The position numbers and the translations under genes are program-made. DNA of 64,000 nucleotides from Thiospirillum jenense (lineage in GTDB: Bacteria > Pseudomonadota > Gammaproteobacteria > Chromatiales > Chromatiaceae), in assembly GCF_014145225.1 (NCBI RefSeq), contig NZ_JABVCQ010000010.1, positions 1 through 64,000 on the forward strand, read 5' to 3'. The notes below the pieces were generated by a model. The model was not told the DNA's origin. It made no database searches and saw nothing but the letters and a program-made list of their open reading frames with translations. Of this stretch, positions 18,645 through 27,975 are shown piece after piece; position 1 is the stretch's first letter, and each line of letters starts with the position of its first letter.

Positions 18645-19130
18645 ATGACCGACTTAGATAACCATGTACACGCTAAAACGAATTCGTCTTCTTTTGTCAC
18701 CTTTAGTCTGGCGGATGAAACCTATGCGATTGATGTGTTGCAGGTGCAAGAGGTTTTAAAATTAACTGAGATCGCACCAGTGCCCGGGGTGCCGGACTAT
18801 ATTTTGGGTATTATTAATTTGCGCGGTGATGTGGTGACGGTGATTGATGCGCGGCGGCGCATGGGGTTGACTGAACGTGAACCGGATGATGCGGCGCGCA
18901 TTGTCATTATTGATGTTGATAATCAAAACGTCGGTATTTTGGTTGATGCGGTCGCGGAAGTAGTGCAAATTTCACCCGAAGATGTTGATCCCGCCCCGGC
19001 GGTTGGGAACGATCAAAGTAGTCGTTTTATTCTCGGCGTGACCAGTAGTGAAGGTGGCTTAACCATTTTAATCAGTTTGGAAAAGCTGTTGTCGGATGAA
19101 GAATGGGATTTGTTGCGCAATATTAATTAG
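18645..19130 (+). CDS. cheW: Chemotaxis coupling protein CheW
   Basis: CheW bridges CheA and the chemoreceptors. The 161-residue product is a single CheW domain: FVTFSLADETYAIDVLQVQE, VPDYILGIINLRGDVVTVID, GILVDAVAEVVQI and FILGVTSSEGGLTILI. In pseudomonads the genes parC and parP sit between motD and cheW; here motD and cheW are separated by only 75 bases, so they are absent from this locus. Confidence 0.96.
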   Translation: MTDLDNHVHAKTNSSSFVTFSLADETYAIDVLQVQEVLKLTEIAPVPGVPDYILGIINLRGDVVTVIDARRRMGLTEREPDDAARIVIIDVDNQNVGILVDAVAEVVQISPEDVDPAPAVGNDQSSRFILGVTSSEGGLTILISLEKLLSDEEWDLLRNIN

Positions 19131-19316
19131 ATGGGACAGGATTTAATTCAACCGCCGCAGCCAATACCAGCAGCCCCCAGCTATCATGCCCCGGTGGCGG
19201 GTAAAGGTGATCGGGTGAAATCTACCCCCGTGTCATTGAGATTAGCCCTTCAACAGCGTCGTCAAGCGAAAAAACGTAAGCCCAAACGTCGCCCAATTAT
19301 TGATGAATATGTTTAG
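19131..19316 (+). CDS. Small basic hypothetical protein after cheW
   Basis: A 61-codon frame starts at the base after the cheW stop (TAG-ATG). The product has a Pro-rich first half and a strongly basic second half (QQRRQAKKRKPKRRP) ending DEYV. No domain is recognised and no separate ribosome site is seen, but the tight junction allows coupled translation. The next gene, a DUF2802 protein, follows after about 55 bases. It may be a real chemotaxis-locus small protein or chance; similar tiny ORFs would have to be found in relatives. Confidence 0.4.
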   Translation: MGQDLIQPPQPIPAAPSYHAPVAGKGDRVKSTPVSLRLALQQRRQAKKRKPKRRPIIDEYV

Positions 19317-19370
19317 TGCGTGACGGCAACTTTTTATTAAAATCCGATTAACTTTTTATTACGGTGGTAA

Positions 19371-19982
19371 TTGATTTTGATCGAACGGAGTGACATTTTA
19401 GCGGCGCTATTCGGCATTGTGGCGATCACGGCGTTGGTGGCATTTGTGACGCTACGCCAGCGACTGGCACGAGTTAGCACGGAATTTGAGCAGCAAACTC
19501 AGGCAATTTTGGCGATGCAGGGCGCGATCAAGGTGTTGTCGGGTGAGGCAATTGGCCACCGGCAGGATTTAGCGGCGCTGCGCCAAGCCATTGATCGCCT
19601 GATTGAATTGCACCACGAGTCGCGTTTGGAAACACGGCTGCGGGATGCCGACAGCAGTCCCTATAGTCAGGCGATTGCGCTGATTCGACATGGGCAGTCG
19701 CGGGATGAGGTGCGCAAACTGTGTTCGCTGACCGAGTCGGAAGTTGATCTGCTGTTCAGTTTGCACGGGCAGGGCGTGGGCAGTGGGATGCGCACCCCGG
19801 ATCGGCGGTTGGAGCCGGAATCGCGTCACGAGTTGGAACAGCGGCTGCGGCGGTTGCACGAGCAGGAATTGCGCAATCTTAACCAGTTTGGCGAGTTGCC
19901 GCCCACGCGGTTTGATGATGATCCCCCCTCGCGGTTTGACGTGCCAGAAGATGATAACTGGACGCCACCGAACCGACGGTAG
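19371..19982 (+). CDS. DUF2802 membrane-anchored protein
   Basis: This is the last gene of the chemotaxis run. The product (203 residues from TTG at 19371; a TTG at 19377 is an alternative with better spacing to GGTGG) has an N-terminal membrane segment (about 8-28), a helical region likely to form a coiled coil (about 30-90) and the DUF2802 helix-turn-helix-like motif AIALIRHGQSRDEVRKLCSL followed by TESEVDLLFSLHG. The tail is acidic and Pro/Asp-rich. Genes of this family sit just after cheW in many polar flagellates; function is unknown. The stop is nine bases from the convergent metF stop. Confidence 0.85.
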   Translation: MILIERSDILAALFGIVAITALVAFVTLRQRLARVSTEFEQQTQAILAMQGAIKVLSGEAIGHRQDLAALRQAIDRLIELHHESRLETRLRDADSSPYSQAIALIRHGQSRDEVRKLCSLTESEVDLLFSLHGQGVGSGMRTPDRRLEPESRHELEQRLRRLHEQELRNLNQFGELPPTRFDDDPPSRFDVPEDDNWTPPNRR

Positions 19983-19990
19983 TGATTCCG

Positions 19991-20851
19991 TTATAACCGG
20001 TAGCCGGTTAAGCCCAAGTCTGCCCACAAGCGCAAACCCGGCGCGGCTTGATTCATGGTGTAAAAATGCAGCCCCGGCGCCTCGTGTTCGAGTAACCGCT
20101 CGCACAAATCTAGCACCACGTCGTGCCCAAATGCCCGAATGGCGTCGCGGTCGTCACCAAAATATTCGAGCCGCCGCCGAATCCAGCGCGGAATTTCCGC
20201 CCCGCAGGCATCCGAAAACCGCGCCAGTTGCGTGTAATTGGTGATCGGCATGATGCCGGGAATAATCGGGATGTTAATTCCTAGATGCGCGCAACTGTCC
20301 AGCAGCGCAAAGTAGGCGTCGGCGTTGTAAAAATATTGCGTGATCGCGGCGTTCGCCCCCGCGTCCACTTTGCGTTTGAAATTCTCCAAATCGGCCATCG
20401 CTGACGGTGCCTGCGGGTGGAATTCCGGGTACGCGGCCACCTCGATATAAAACTCGTCGCTAAACTCCCGCCGTAAAAACGTCACCAATTCATTGGCATA
20501 GCGAAACGTGCCGCTGTCCAATCGTCCCATCCCCGACGGTAAATCCCCGCGCAACGCCACCAGCCGATCAACGCCCTGCTCGCGGTAGTGCTGGACGATG
20601 GCGCGGATTTCCTCCTCGCTCGAGCCAATGCACGCCAGATGCGGCGCGGTGGTGATGCCCTGCTCGCGTAACCACGTCACGGTTTCAAATGTCCGTTCAC
20701 GGGTCGAGCCGCCCGCGCCGTAAGTGCAGGAAAAATACAGCGGGCGCACGGCGTTGAGGCGGGCGACGGTCTGTTTCAGTTGCTCCATGCCTTCGGTCGT
20801 TTTGGGCGGGAACAATTCAAAGCTGAACGCGGGTTGGTAGTGGGTCGTCAT
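19991..20851 (-). CDS. metF: 5,10-methylenetetrahydrofolate reductase MetF
   Basis: MetF makes 5-methyl-THF, the methyl donor for methionine synthesis, using a flavin. The 286-residue TIM-barrel protein shows FSFELFPPKTTEGMEQL at the N-terminus (the catalytic Glu region), SCTYGAGGSTRERT, LVALRGDLP and the folate-binding ITQYFYNADAYF. The gene is notably G+C-rich, unlike the helicase gene just upstream. In many proteobacteria it lies directly after ahcY; here 2.9 kb with two other genes intervene. It ends convergently with the DUF2802 gene, with a TAACCGG-tag-CCGGTTA hairpin at its 3' end (19994-20010). Confidence 0.96.
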   Translation of the reverse strand: MTTHYQPAFSFELFPPKTTEGMEQLKQTVARLNAVRPLYFSCTYGAGGSTRERTFETVTWLREQGITTAPHLACIGSSEEEIRAIVQHYREQGVDRLVALRGDLPSGMGRLDSGTFRYANELVTFLRREFSDEFYIEVAAYPEFHPQAPSAMADLENFKRKVDAGANAAITQYFYNADAYFALLDSCAHLGINIPIIPGIMPITNYTQLARFSDACGAEIPRWIRRRLEYFGDDRDAIRAFGHDVVLDLCERLLEHEAPGLHFYTMNQAAPGLRLWADLGLTGYRL

Positions 20852-20979
20852 AAGTCATTGATGGTTAGTGAGTGAGCAGAGCATTTCGCCATCACTGGTG
20901 CGTGAGCGCAAGCGGTGCGGCATTGTGAAGAAGAGTGAAATAATTCCCGTTGTTATGCAGTTAAATGCACCAACTATTT

Positions 20980-23253
20980 TCATTCACCAATGTCATCCCA
21001 CGCCGTATGTAAATTCGATAAAGATTTAACACTATTATTTCCTGTTGGTGATGCGTATGCAAAACGATAGCTAAAAGGAATTTCTTTGCTTGATGAGATG
21101 ACAGATGCAACTTTTCCAATTAATGACTGGTCGCCCAGTGCCACTAAATAGTGCGCAAGCAGGTTTTTCATCAAACCTTTCATACCGCCGAATCGGGTAA
21201 TTTGAGAAAGTAAATCTGACTGTGCGGCTTGGTTTCCGCTGGCGGTTTGCTGTAGCGCGGTCATTACTTTTATGGTTGGTTCACATTGGATTTCATCAAT
21301 AAAGCGTGATGATTTTTGTAACGGGGAGTCTTTTCTAGTTATTCCAGCCCCAATATACACGGCTTCTTTTGCGCGGGTTATTGCAACATAAAATAATCTG
21401 CGTTCATTTTCTATTGATGCAGATGGGGCGGGTTCTTGAATTTTCCCCGTCTTGTCAAAGACCCGATTACCTGTTGCATAAAGACATGGCATATAGCCCT
21501 CGTTACAATTCGGAATAACCACATATTCATATTCTAATCCTTTCGTGCGGAATATGGTTGTCATTACAATTTGCTGGTCTTCAGGAGCGCCGCGGGTGGT
21601 ATCTAATTTTTCCACATGTGCTAAAAAAGCGGCGATAAACAGCCCCGTTTCCTTAGCATAATCAATAAAATTAAGAATACTTTCTTTGCGATCAAACGAT
21701 ATTTCGCCTTTCCCGTAATAATTATCAAAGTGAGCAGAATACTCAATTGCTACTGCTAATTCTGACAAAATGACATCGGCTGTAACCGTCGAAGCATGAC
21801 TGACCTTTTTATTTGCTTTTTCAAGCGCACTCATTAATTCCAACACGCGCTCGCGTTGTTTCTCATTTAAAGGACTAGAAAGGTCGTTGACAAAACGGTC
21901 GAGCATTGCGGCTAAAGAATTATTTTGGTTTAAGCCAGCGTTCATCAATTGCTCTAGGTCTCGGCGTGCCAGCATTCGATTAGGTGTGTTGGCGACATTT
22001 AGGAATTGAGTTTTTGTTTTTTCAGTAATTGGACTGTAATAAGCAGTGGCAAGTCTGGCATAATCTAATAATACTTTTATTTCCCGTCTCTCAAAAAACG
22101 GCTTCTGCCCCACAACGCGGTACGGTATTTTTCTAGTCATAAATTCTGATTCTATACCGTTCAACTGCGCAAACATGCGGCATAAAACAATAATACTCGA
22201 TGGCGACACTCCTTTGTTTTTAACTAAAGTGATTACCTGATTGGTTAACTCTTTGTTTGCATCTGGTTCAATAGATTGCTCAAACAAAAATATATTAGCT
22301 TGTTTTTTAATATTATGAGAAATCAGGTTTTTTTGCACTCTGTTAGTATTAAAAAAAATACTGTTATGTGCGCATTGCGCAATCACCGCTCCAAATCTGA
22401 ATGAATGTGGTAAAGTGTATTCAACAAATGGTTTATTATTAAAAACCGATTCAAACTCACGAATAATATAGTTTGGTCTAGCACCACGCCACTCGTAAAT
22501 GGTTTGGTCATCATCACCAACCACCATCACATCCGCTGTTTTTCCTGCCAATAATTCAATTAAGCGTTGCTGACCATAATTAACATCTTGATACTCATCA
22601 ACGATTAAGTGTTGCAAATTCCCAGCGTATTTTTGCAGCAATTCTTGGCTTCGCTCTAAATAATTCACGACAATCGGAATAAAATCATCATAGGTGAGCG
22701 CATGTGCATCCATTCGCTTTTTTTCATACACTTCATAAATTGGTTGCATAAACCGATTATCTTTGTAACCCGCGCTTGGTGGTGGAATTAATGATCCTTT
22801 CCACAATTGTATCGCTTGGTATGCTTCGTCTTCATCTACAGAATCTGCGGGAATGATACGTTTTTTTTCAAGTGATGCAATCGCTTTATGCAGATTAAAC
22901 CGAGCTTTTTCTTCTTGATCATCCGTCCAAAACTCCCAATTGCTTGGGAATTGACCTGATGCTATTAGGTATTGAACAAAGCCATAAGCATACGAATGAA
23001 AAGTATCAACTTTAGGCTGCAATGTTGGTGGAATGCTTGCTTCCAGCATACGTTCATTAAACTGTTTACGGGCTAATGTATTGAACATCAAAACCTGAAT
23101 ACAGTTGGGATTAACATGTTTCTCTAAAACCAAATTTTTAATTCGGTAAACCAGCGTGGATGTTTTCCCTGAACCTGCAACAGCAAGAATTTTGGCGTGT
23201 TGTCCGATGGGATGATTAACAACGGCTTCTTGTTCTCTAGTCAGTGAAGACAT
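20980..23253 (-). CDS. UvrD/Rep-like superfamily 1 DNA helicase
   Basis: An ATP-dependent 3'-5' SF1A helicase by motif content. The start is ATG at 23253, seven bases after AGGAG; a TTG just upstream is rejected. In 757 residues: Q motif (SLTREQEAVVNHP), Walker A AVAGSGKTST (24-33), Walker B HLIVDEYQDVNY, motif III VVGDDDQTIYEWRGA, motif V FRTKGLEYEYVVIP and motif VI ERRLFYVAITRAKEA. It is not a standard UvrD: the C-terminal 100 residues are unlike the usual tail. The DNA is clearly A+T-richer than metF and ahcY on either side. It lies 26 bases after the HIRAN gene, so the two probably form one unit with a DNA repair or defence role. Confidence 0.88.
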   Translation of the reverse strand: MSSLTREQEAVVNHPIGQHAKILAVAGSGKTSTLVYRIKNLVLEKHVNPNCIQVLMFNTLARKQFNERMLEASIPPTLQPKVDTFHSYAYGFVQYLIASGQFPSNWEFWTDDQEEKARFNLHKAIASLEKKRIIPADSVDEDEAYQAIQLWKGSLIPPPSAGYKDNRFMQPIYEVYEKKRMDAHALTYDDFIPIVVNYLERSQELLQKYAGNLQHLIVDEYQDVNYGQQRLIELLAGKTADVMVVGDDDQTIYEWRGARPNYIIREFESVFNNKPFVEYTLPHSFRFGAVIAQCAHNSIFFNTNRVQKNLISHNIKKQANIFLFEQSIEPDANKELTNQVITLVKNKGVSPSSIIVLCRMFAQLNGIESEFMTRKIPYRVVGQKPFFERREIKVLLDYARLATAYYSPITEKTKTQFLNVANTPNRMLARRDLEQLMNAGLNQNNSLAAMLDRFVNDLSSPLNEKQRERVLELMSALEKANKKVSHASTVTADVILSELAVAIEYSAHFDNYYGKGEISFDRKESILNFIDYAKETGLFIAAFLAHVEKLDTTRGAPEDQQIVMTTIFRTKGLEYEYVVIPNCNEGYMPCLYATGNRVFDKTGKIQEPAPSASIENERRLFYVAITRAKEAVYIGAGITRKDSPLQKSSRFIDEIQCEPTIKVMTALQQTASGNQAAQSDLLSQITRFGGMKGLMKNLLAHYLVALGDQSLIGKVASVISSSKEIPFSYRFAYASPTGNNSVKSLSNLHTAWDDIGE

Positions 23254-23279
23254 CAACGCACTCCTAATGAAAATTAAAC

Positions 23280-23666
23280 TCAGCGCCAGGATGTTTCAGG
23301 TAAATTAAATTGAATGGTTACTCCGATATTTGCATCAGAAGAATAGCCGCCTGTCATCGCAATTATCATAGCTTTTATTGGGCTTCCGTGATTGTCAAAT
23401 TGCGGGGCCAATTCTACCGCTAAAGACTTATTTATAAATCCAAAGCATTGCCCTGTGTGCCGCACGACCTTAATTGCATTGCCATCATATGGATTGTTTG
23501 GCTCTCTGACTAATTGCACTTCTTCGCCAACTTTCAGCAGCGCAACAATTGCTTGTCTTCCTTCATAAGCTACGCCAACAACTTTCGTTTCAATAGACTT
23601 TTTAACACTAGGCTGATGATTTGCTGCCGCGGTGTAGTACCGATACCAATAATCATCTTTAGTCAT
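23280..23666 (-). CDS. HIRAN-domain protein
   Basis: HIRAN domains bind single-stranded DNA 3' ends in helicases such as HLTF, and also occur as stand-alone bacterial proteins. The 128-residue product from ATG 23666 carries the domain at about 28-115: KVVGVAYEGRQAIVALLKVG, LVREPNNPYDGNAIKV and CFGFINKSLAVELAP, including the conserved NPYDxNAI. The frame remains open upstream to 23729, but that region overlaps a palindromic repeat, so the shorter start is preferred; its ribosome site is weak. It precedes the helicase gene by 26 bases on the same strand, suggesting a helicase-HIRAN pair encoded in two parts. Confidence 0.8.
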   Translation of the reverse strand: MTKDDYWYRYYTAAANHQPSVKKSIETKVVGVAYEGRQAIVALLKVGEEVQLVREPNNPYDGNAIKVVRHTGQCFGFINKSLAVELAPQFDNHGSPIKAMIIAMTGGYSSDANIGVTIQFNLPETSWR

Positions 23667-23709
23667 GGTTTTATGTTTTCGGTAACAATCAATTGAGCAG
23701 GTGACAAAT

Positions 23710-23737
23710 GCGTCCCCACGCGCCAGCATGGGAACGC
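23710..23737. repeat. REP-like palindrome after ahcY
   Basis: GCGTCCCCACGC (23710-23721) and GCATGGGAACGC (23726-23737) form a 12-base stem with two wobble positions and the loop GCCA. It lies between the ahcY stop and the HIRAN gene. The arm sequence is related to the palindromes at 58516-58551 and 60286-60319. It may also act as a terminator-like hairpin for ahcY, though no U-tract follows. Confidence 0.75.
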
Positions 23738-23758
23738 TTCGTAGATGATGGTTGGCAA

Positions 23759-25165
23759 TTAGTAGCGGTAATGATCGGGTTTATACGGCCCCTCGACTGG
23801 TACGCCAATGTACGCCGCCTGCTCTGGTCGCAACGTGGTCAACCGCGCCCCCAATTTGCCCAAATGCAGCCGCGCAACTTCCTCATCCAACCGCTTGGGC
23901 AGCACATACACGCCAATCGGGTAATGATCGGGGCGGGTGAACAGTTCGATCTGCGCCAGCACCTGATTGGTGAAGCTGCTGGACATGACAAAACTCGGAT
24001 GCCCGGTCGCGCAGCCCAAATTGACCAGCCGCCCTTCCGCCAACAGCGTGATGCGGTGGCCGTCGGGGAAAATGATCTGATCCACCTGCGGCTTGATGTT
24101 CACCCACTCGTACGGTTTGAGCGCGTACACCTGAATTTCGTTGTCAAAATGCCCGATATTGCAGACAATCGCCTGATCTTTCATCGCCAACATGTGATCG
24201 TGCGTGATGACATCGCGGTTGCCGCTGGCGGTGACAAAAATATCGGCTTGCGGCGCGGCATCCTCCATCGTGACCACGCGGAAACCCTCCATCATCGCTT
24301 GCAGCGCGCAGATCGGGTCAATTTCTGACACCCACACCATCGCGCCCAACCCGCGCAACGACTGCGCACAACCCTTGCCGACATCGCCGTAGCCGCACAC
24401 CATCGCCACTTTGCCGGCAATCATCACGTCGGTAGCGCGTTTGATGCCGTCCACCAGCGACTCGCGGCAGCCGTACAAATTGTCAAATTTGGATTTGGTG
24501 ACGGAATCATTGACGTTCATCGCCGGGAACAGCAGCGCCGCCGCTTTCGCCATTTCGTACAACCGATGCACACCGGTCGTGGTCTCCTCGGTCACGCCGC
24601 GAATGTCCGCCGCGAGCCGCTGCCAATGCGTCGGGTTACGCTCGAACGTGCGCCGCAACAAATCCAGCACCGCCACCCATTCCTCACTGTCACTCGCAGC
24701 CGCCGCCGGCACCGCGCCCAATTTTTCGTACTCGACGCCCTTGTGGACGATGAGCGTCGCGTCGCCGCCGTCATCCAAAATCATGTTCGGCCCGCCGCCG
24801 TCCGGCCAATTCAACACCTGCTCGGTACACCACCAGTAATCCTCCAGCGTCTCGCCTTTCCACGCATACACGGCAACCCCGCGGGCGGCAATGGCGGCGG
24901 CGGCGTGATCCTGCGTGGAAAAAATGTTGCATGAACACCAGCGCACCTGCGCGCCCAATTCAATTAACGTTTCAATTAACACGGCGGTTTGAATCGTCAT
25001 GTGCAAACTGCCGGTAATGCGCGCTCCGGTTAATGGTTTGCTGGCGCCGTACTGTTTGCGCAGCGCCATTAAACCGGGCATTTCCGTTTCGGCAATTGCA
25101 ATTTCTTTGCGGCCGAAATCGGCGAGGGTTAAATCAGCAACTTTATAATCAGTGAACTCACTCAT
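23759..25165 (-). CDS. ahcY: S-adenosylhomocysteine hydrolase AhcY
   Basis: AhcY splits S-adenosylhomocysteine into adenosine and homocysteine, clearing the product of methylation reactions. ATG 25165 is chosen because AGGA lies seven bases upstream and the product begins [20 protein letters not shown]; an upstream in-frame ATG lies inside the riboswitch. The 468 residues include the substrate region [18 protein letters not shown], catalytic text [16 protein letters not shown], the NAD site [15 protein letters not shown] and the C-terminal PDHYRY. The 5' leader is an SAH riboswitch. The gene is G+C-rich. Confidence 0.98.
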   Translation of the reverse strand: MSEFTDYKVADLTLADFGRKEIAIAETEMPGLMALRKQYGASKPLTGARITGSLHMTIQTAVLIETLIELGAQVRWCSCNIFSTQDHAAAAIAARGVAVYAWKGETLEDYWWCTEQVLNWPDGGGPNMILDDGGDATLIVHKGVEYEKLGAVPAAAASDSEEWVAVLDLLRRTFERNPTHWQRLAADIRGVTEETTTGVHRLYEMAKAAALLFPAMNVNDSVTKSKFDNLYGCRESLVDGIKRATDVMIAGKVAMVCGYGDVGKGCAQSLRGLGAMVWVSEIDPICALQAMMEGFRVVTMEDAAPQADIFVTASGNRDVITHDHMLAMKDQAIVCNIGHFDNEIQVYALKPYEWVNIKPQVDQIIFPDGHRITLLAEGRLVNLGCATGHPSFVMSSSFTNQVLAQIELFTRPDHYPIGVYVLPKRLDEEVARLHLGKLGARLTTLRPEQAAYIGVPVEGPYKPDHYRY

Positions 25166-25194
25166 GGATTGTCCTGTCATAACAATAATTGAGT

Positions 25195-25294
25195 GAGCGC
25201 CGTTGAATGAAAACCACCGCGCTCCGCCGAGCCTAGCCTGTGTCACTGATTGATTTCACCTAATCAATGAACAGGTTGCAGCGCTCCTCGGCGG
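25195..25294 (-). promoter_or_regulatory. SAH riboswitch in the ahcY leader
   Basis: Read on the - strand, the leader contains CCGCCGAGGAGCGCTGCAAC (from 25294), a variable stem region, CAGGCTAGGCTCGGCGG (ending 25224) and AACGGCGCTCAC (ending about 25193). These are the conserved blocks of the SAH riboswitch: P1 is CCGCCGAG (25294-25287) with CTCGGCGG (25231-25224), and GAGCGC near the 5' end can pair with GCGCTC (25200-25195) as the pseudoknot. The variable arm carries its own hairpin (TGATT...AATCA). The element ends about 28 bases before the ahcY start. Known members raise ahcY expression when SAH accumulates. Confidence 0.93.
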
Positions 25295-25361
25295 GGCGGT
25301 TTTATTCCCCCTTTGAAAAAGGAGGGGAGGGGAAATTTAATCAAAACCGGGCATCATCGCA

Positions 25362-26048
25362 TTAACAACTCGCCACCAATAACTGCGATAATTGAATCAT
25401 GCTATCAATCACGGCATCCGGCGTGGTGGCATTAATATCATTGCCATGATTATACCCATAGCTCATACAGATAATGGCAAAACCAGCGGCGCGGGCGGCT
25501 TTCACATCGCTAATTGAATCACCGACCATTAACGACTGCGCCGGGTTGACATTAAAAAATTGCGCGGCGTGGAGCAGCGGCAACGGGCTGGGTTTTTTCT
25601 CCGCCACCGTATCGCCACTAATCACCAATTGGAAATAATCACATAATTGAAAATGCGCCAATAGCGGCTCGGTAAAGCGCGCTGCTTTATTAGTCACACA
25701 GCCGAGGCGGTAACCATTAGCCACGAGCCAATCCAGACCTTCACGCACGCCCGGGTAGAGGCGTGACCGTTGACAAGTATGCTCGGCGTAAAATTCCAAA
25801 AAGATCGGGTAGGCTTGCGCGTACTCGAGCGGATCGGGCGTGTCGTGCAATGTCCCAGTCAACGCCCGCGCCACCAGCGTTTCCACGCCATTGCCAACCC
25901 AGGTGCGCACCAATGCCTCGCCAGCGGGCGGGCGCTTGAGGCACGCCATCATGGCATCAACGCAAAACGTCAGATCAGGCACGCTATCAATTAACGTGCC
26001 GTCCAAATCAATTAAAACCAGCGCGGGTTGCAATGGAAATGTGGTCAT
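25362..26048 (-). CDS. gph: Phosphoglycolate phosphatase Gph (HAD family)
   Basis: Gph hydrolyses 2-phosphoglycolate from DNA repair or from Rubisco oxygenation. The ATG at 26048 gives MTTFPLQPALVLIDLDGTLI and 228 residues; a TTG four codons earlier is possible. HAD motifs are present: I (LIDLDGTLIDS), II (CVTNKA), III (Lys in EKKPSPLPLL) and IV (MVGDSISDVKAARAAG). It follows rpe by 22 bases on the same strand; rpe-gph is a common pair, and a gph next to rpe would fit a Calvin-cycle organism, though nothing else here shows one. Confidence 0.93.
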   Translation of the reverse strand: MTTFPLQPALVLIDLDGTLIDSVPDLTFCVDAMMACLKRPPAGEALVRTWVGNGVETLVARALTGTLHDTPDPLEYAQAYPIFLEFYAEHTCQRSRLYPGVREGLDWLVANGYRLGCVTNKAARFTEPLLAHFQLCDYFQLVISGDTVAEKKPSPLPLLHAAQFFNVNPAQSLMVGDSISDVKAARAAGFAIICMSYGYNHGNDINATTPDAVIDSMIQLSQLLVASC

Positions 26049-26070
26049 AAAGTTAAACAATCTTATTCAA

Positions 26071-26769
26071 TCAACGAGTGACGGTTGCCAATGCGGCGCG
26101 CATTTGTTTAATAATGCTGTCATAGCGGTGCGGATCGGCGGCGTTTGGTTTGCTGAAAATCCCCGAACCGGATACGAACGTATCCGCGCCGGCGGCTTTG
26201 ATTTCCGCGATATTTTCCACTTTCACGCCGCCGTCAATTTCCAATCGAATCGGGTGTCCCATCGTGTCAATCAATTCGCGCACTTGCTGCAATTTGGCTA
26301 ATGCAGAGGGAATAAAGCCTTGCCCACCGAAGCCGGGATTGACTGACATCAATAGAATCATGTCAATTTTATCTAAGACATATTCCAATGTATCCAATGG
26401 CGTAGCGGGATTAAACACCAGCCCGGCTTTGCAACCTTCGCTTTTAATCAATTGCAAAGTGCGATCAATATGTTCACTCGCCTCGGGATGAAAAGTAATA
26501 TAAGTGGCACCCGCGGCCGCGAAATCACCGACAATGCGATCCACTGGTTTCACCATTAAATGCACATCAATTGGTGCGGTCACACCATGTTTGCGCAGCG
26601 CCTCACAAACTAATGGCCCAATCGTTAAATTCGGCACATAATGATTATCCATGACATCAAAATGCACAATATCGGCACCCGATGCCAATACATTATCTAC
26701 CTCTTCACCCAATTTAGCGAAATCAGCAGACAGAATTGACGGGGCAATAAAATCAGAAGCGGCAGCCAT
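26071..26769 (-). CDS. rpe: Ribulose-phosphate 3-epimerase Rpe
   Basis: Rpe interconverts ribulose 5-phosphate and xylulose 5-phosphate. ATG 26769 is chosen: GGAGAG is upstream and the product begins [20 protein letters not shown]. The 232-residue TIM barrel contains the metal and catalytic residues in [32 protein letters not shown] and LEIDGGVK, with the phosphate site FVSGSGIF. An in-frame ATG 22 codons earlier gives an unrelated extension and is rejected. Confidence 0.97.
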   Translation of the reverse strand: MAAASDFIAPSILSADFAKLGEEVDNVLASGADIVHFDVMDNHYVPNLTIGPLVCEALRKHGVTAPIDVHLMVKPVDRIVGDFAAAGATYITFHPEASEHIDRTLQLIKSEGCKAGLVFNPATPLDTLEYVLDKIDMILLMSVNPGFGGQGFIPSALAKLQQVRELIDTMGHPIRLEIDGGVKVENIAEIKAAGADTFVSGSGIFSKPNAADPHRYDSIIKQMRAALATVTR

Positions 26770-26880
26770 TGAATACTCTCCACGCAGAATGAGCAACGGT
26801 GAATGAATAATGATGCGCGGGGCAGTGGATGACACAGCACATCACAGTTGAATTGATTACTGTAACCGATTTAACGGCAA

Positions 26881-27933
26881 TTAGGCAAAAAAGGCATCGG
26901 CGGCAAAACCCTCGTTGTCAAGCACTTGCCGCAAGCGCCGCAGGGCAATCATTTGAATCTGTCGCACCCGTTCGCGGGTAACGTTCATTTCTTGGGAAAC
27001 ATGTTCTAATGTCGAAAACTCATACCCATGTAATCCAAAGCGCCGTTCAATGACTTCGCGCTGTTTCGGTGAGAGAATACTGAGCCATTCTTCAACCTTA
27101 TTGTGAATATCATCGTCGTGAATTTCTTCATCTAAATTGACGGGCGTTTCATTCGCAATCGCATCAATTAGCAGCCGCTCTGAATCATAACTTGTCGGTA
27201 CGTCAACTGACGTGATGCGCTCGTTTAAAACTAATAACCGTTTTACCGCCGGCACCGGTTTATCTAAAAATGCGGCGACCTCGGCAATGGTCGGCTCGTG
27301 ATCTAATTGTTTAGCTAGAATACGAAAGGCTTTTAAGCAATGATTGATGTCTTGCAAAACGTGAATTGGTAAACGCACAATGCGCGTTTGATTCATAATT
27401 GCCCGATCAATTGCTTGACGAATCCACCAGGTCGCGTAAGTGGAAAAACGAAAGCCGCGTTCCGGATCGAACTTTTCCACCGCCCGCATTAAACCCAAAT
27501 TGCCTTCTTCAATTAAATCTAATAACGGCATCCCATATCTTAGATACCGCCGCGCTATTTTCACCACCAGCCGTAAATTGCTGACAATCATACATTTACG
27601 CGCCGCTTCATCACCCTGATGCGCCAGGCGTGAATAATAGATTTCTTCCTCGGCAGTTAATAATGGTGAAGCGCCAATTTCATTCAAATACAGGCGCGTG
27701 GCGTCCAGATCAGTCGCCCCCAGCGGCGGGAATTCTTCGCCCTCCTCCGCCGCCACGTCCACATCCTGCGCCAACAGCGGCAGTTCCACCTCGCCTGCAT
27801 CGCCCCCCTCCAGCAACGCCGTCGCGGCGGGCGCATCCAGTTCGGGTAACTCCGCCGCCGCAAAAACGGCCTCATCGTCGCTGCCAACGTCATTCGTCTC
27901 AAAAGGGTCGTTATGATCGGTTGCAGCAGTCAT
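26881..27933 (-). CDS. rpoS: Stationary-phase sigma factor RpoS
   Basis: RpoS is the general stress sigma factor. The product has an acidic, low-complexity N-terminus (about 1-70), region 1.2 ([20 protein letters not shown]), region 2 ([14 protein letters not shown]-like text, [34 protein letters not shown]), region 3 ([13 protein letters not shown]) and region 4 ([27 protein letters not shown]). Close similarity of region 2.4/4.2 to RpoS rather than RpoD, plus the nlpD gene immediately upstream, supports the name. Start: ATG 27933 (350 residues); a TTG at 27948 is an alternative and neither has a strong ribosome site. Confidence 0.95.
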   Translation of the reverse strand: MTAATDHNDPFETNDVGSDDEAVFAAAELPELDAPAATALLEGGDAGEVELPLLAQDVDVAAEEGEEFPPLGATDLDATRLYLNEIGASPLLTAEEEIYYSRLAHQGDEAARKCMIVSNLRLVVKIARRYLRYGMPLLDLIEEGNLGLMRAVEKFDPERGFRFSTYATWWIRQAIDRAIMNQTRIVRLPIHVLQDINHCLKAFRILAKQLDHEPTIAEVAAFLDKPVPAVKRLLVLNERITSVDVPTSYDSERLLIDAIANETPVNLDEEIHDDDIHNKVEEWLSILSPKQREVIERRFGLHGYEFSTLEHVSQEMNVTRERVRQIQMIALRRLRQVLDNEGFAADAFFA

Positions 27934-27975
27934 GTCATGTCGAGTCAAATCAACTAGCGGATCAATGCGTTACCG

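Noticed and set aside
20852-20979. A second SAH or SAM riboswitch in the metF leader
   Set aside because: Only the short word GCGCTCAC is shared with the ahcY leader; the conserved blocks are missing.
23667-23729. Longer N-terminus for the HIRAN protein with a CSIDC cysteine pair
   Set aside because: The extension overlaps the REP-like palindrome and precedes the conserved domain; the ATG at 23666 is the simpler start.
23708-24328. 206-codon open frame on the + strand
   Set aside because: Antisense to ahcY, begins inside the palindrome, and has no recognisable domain.
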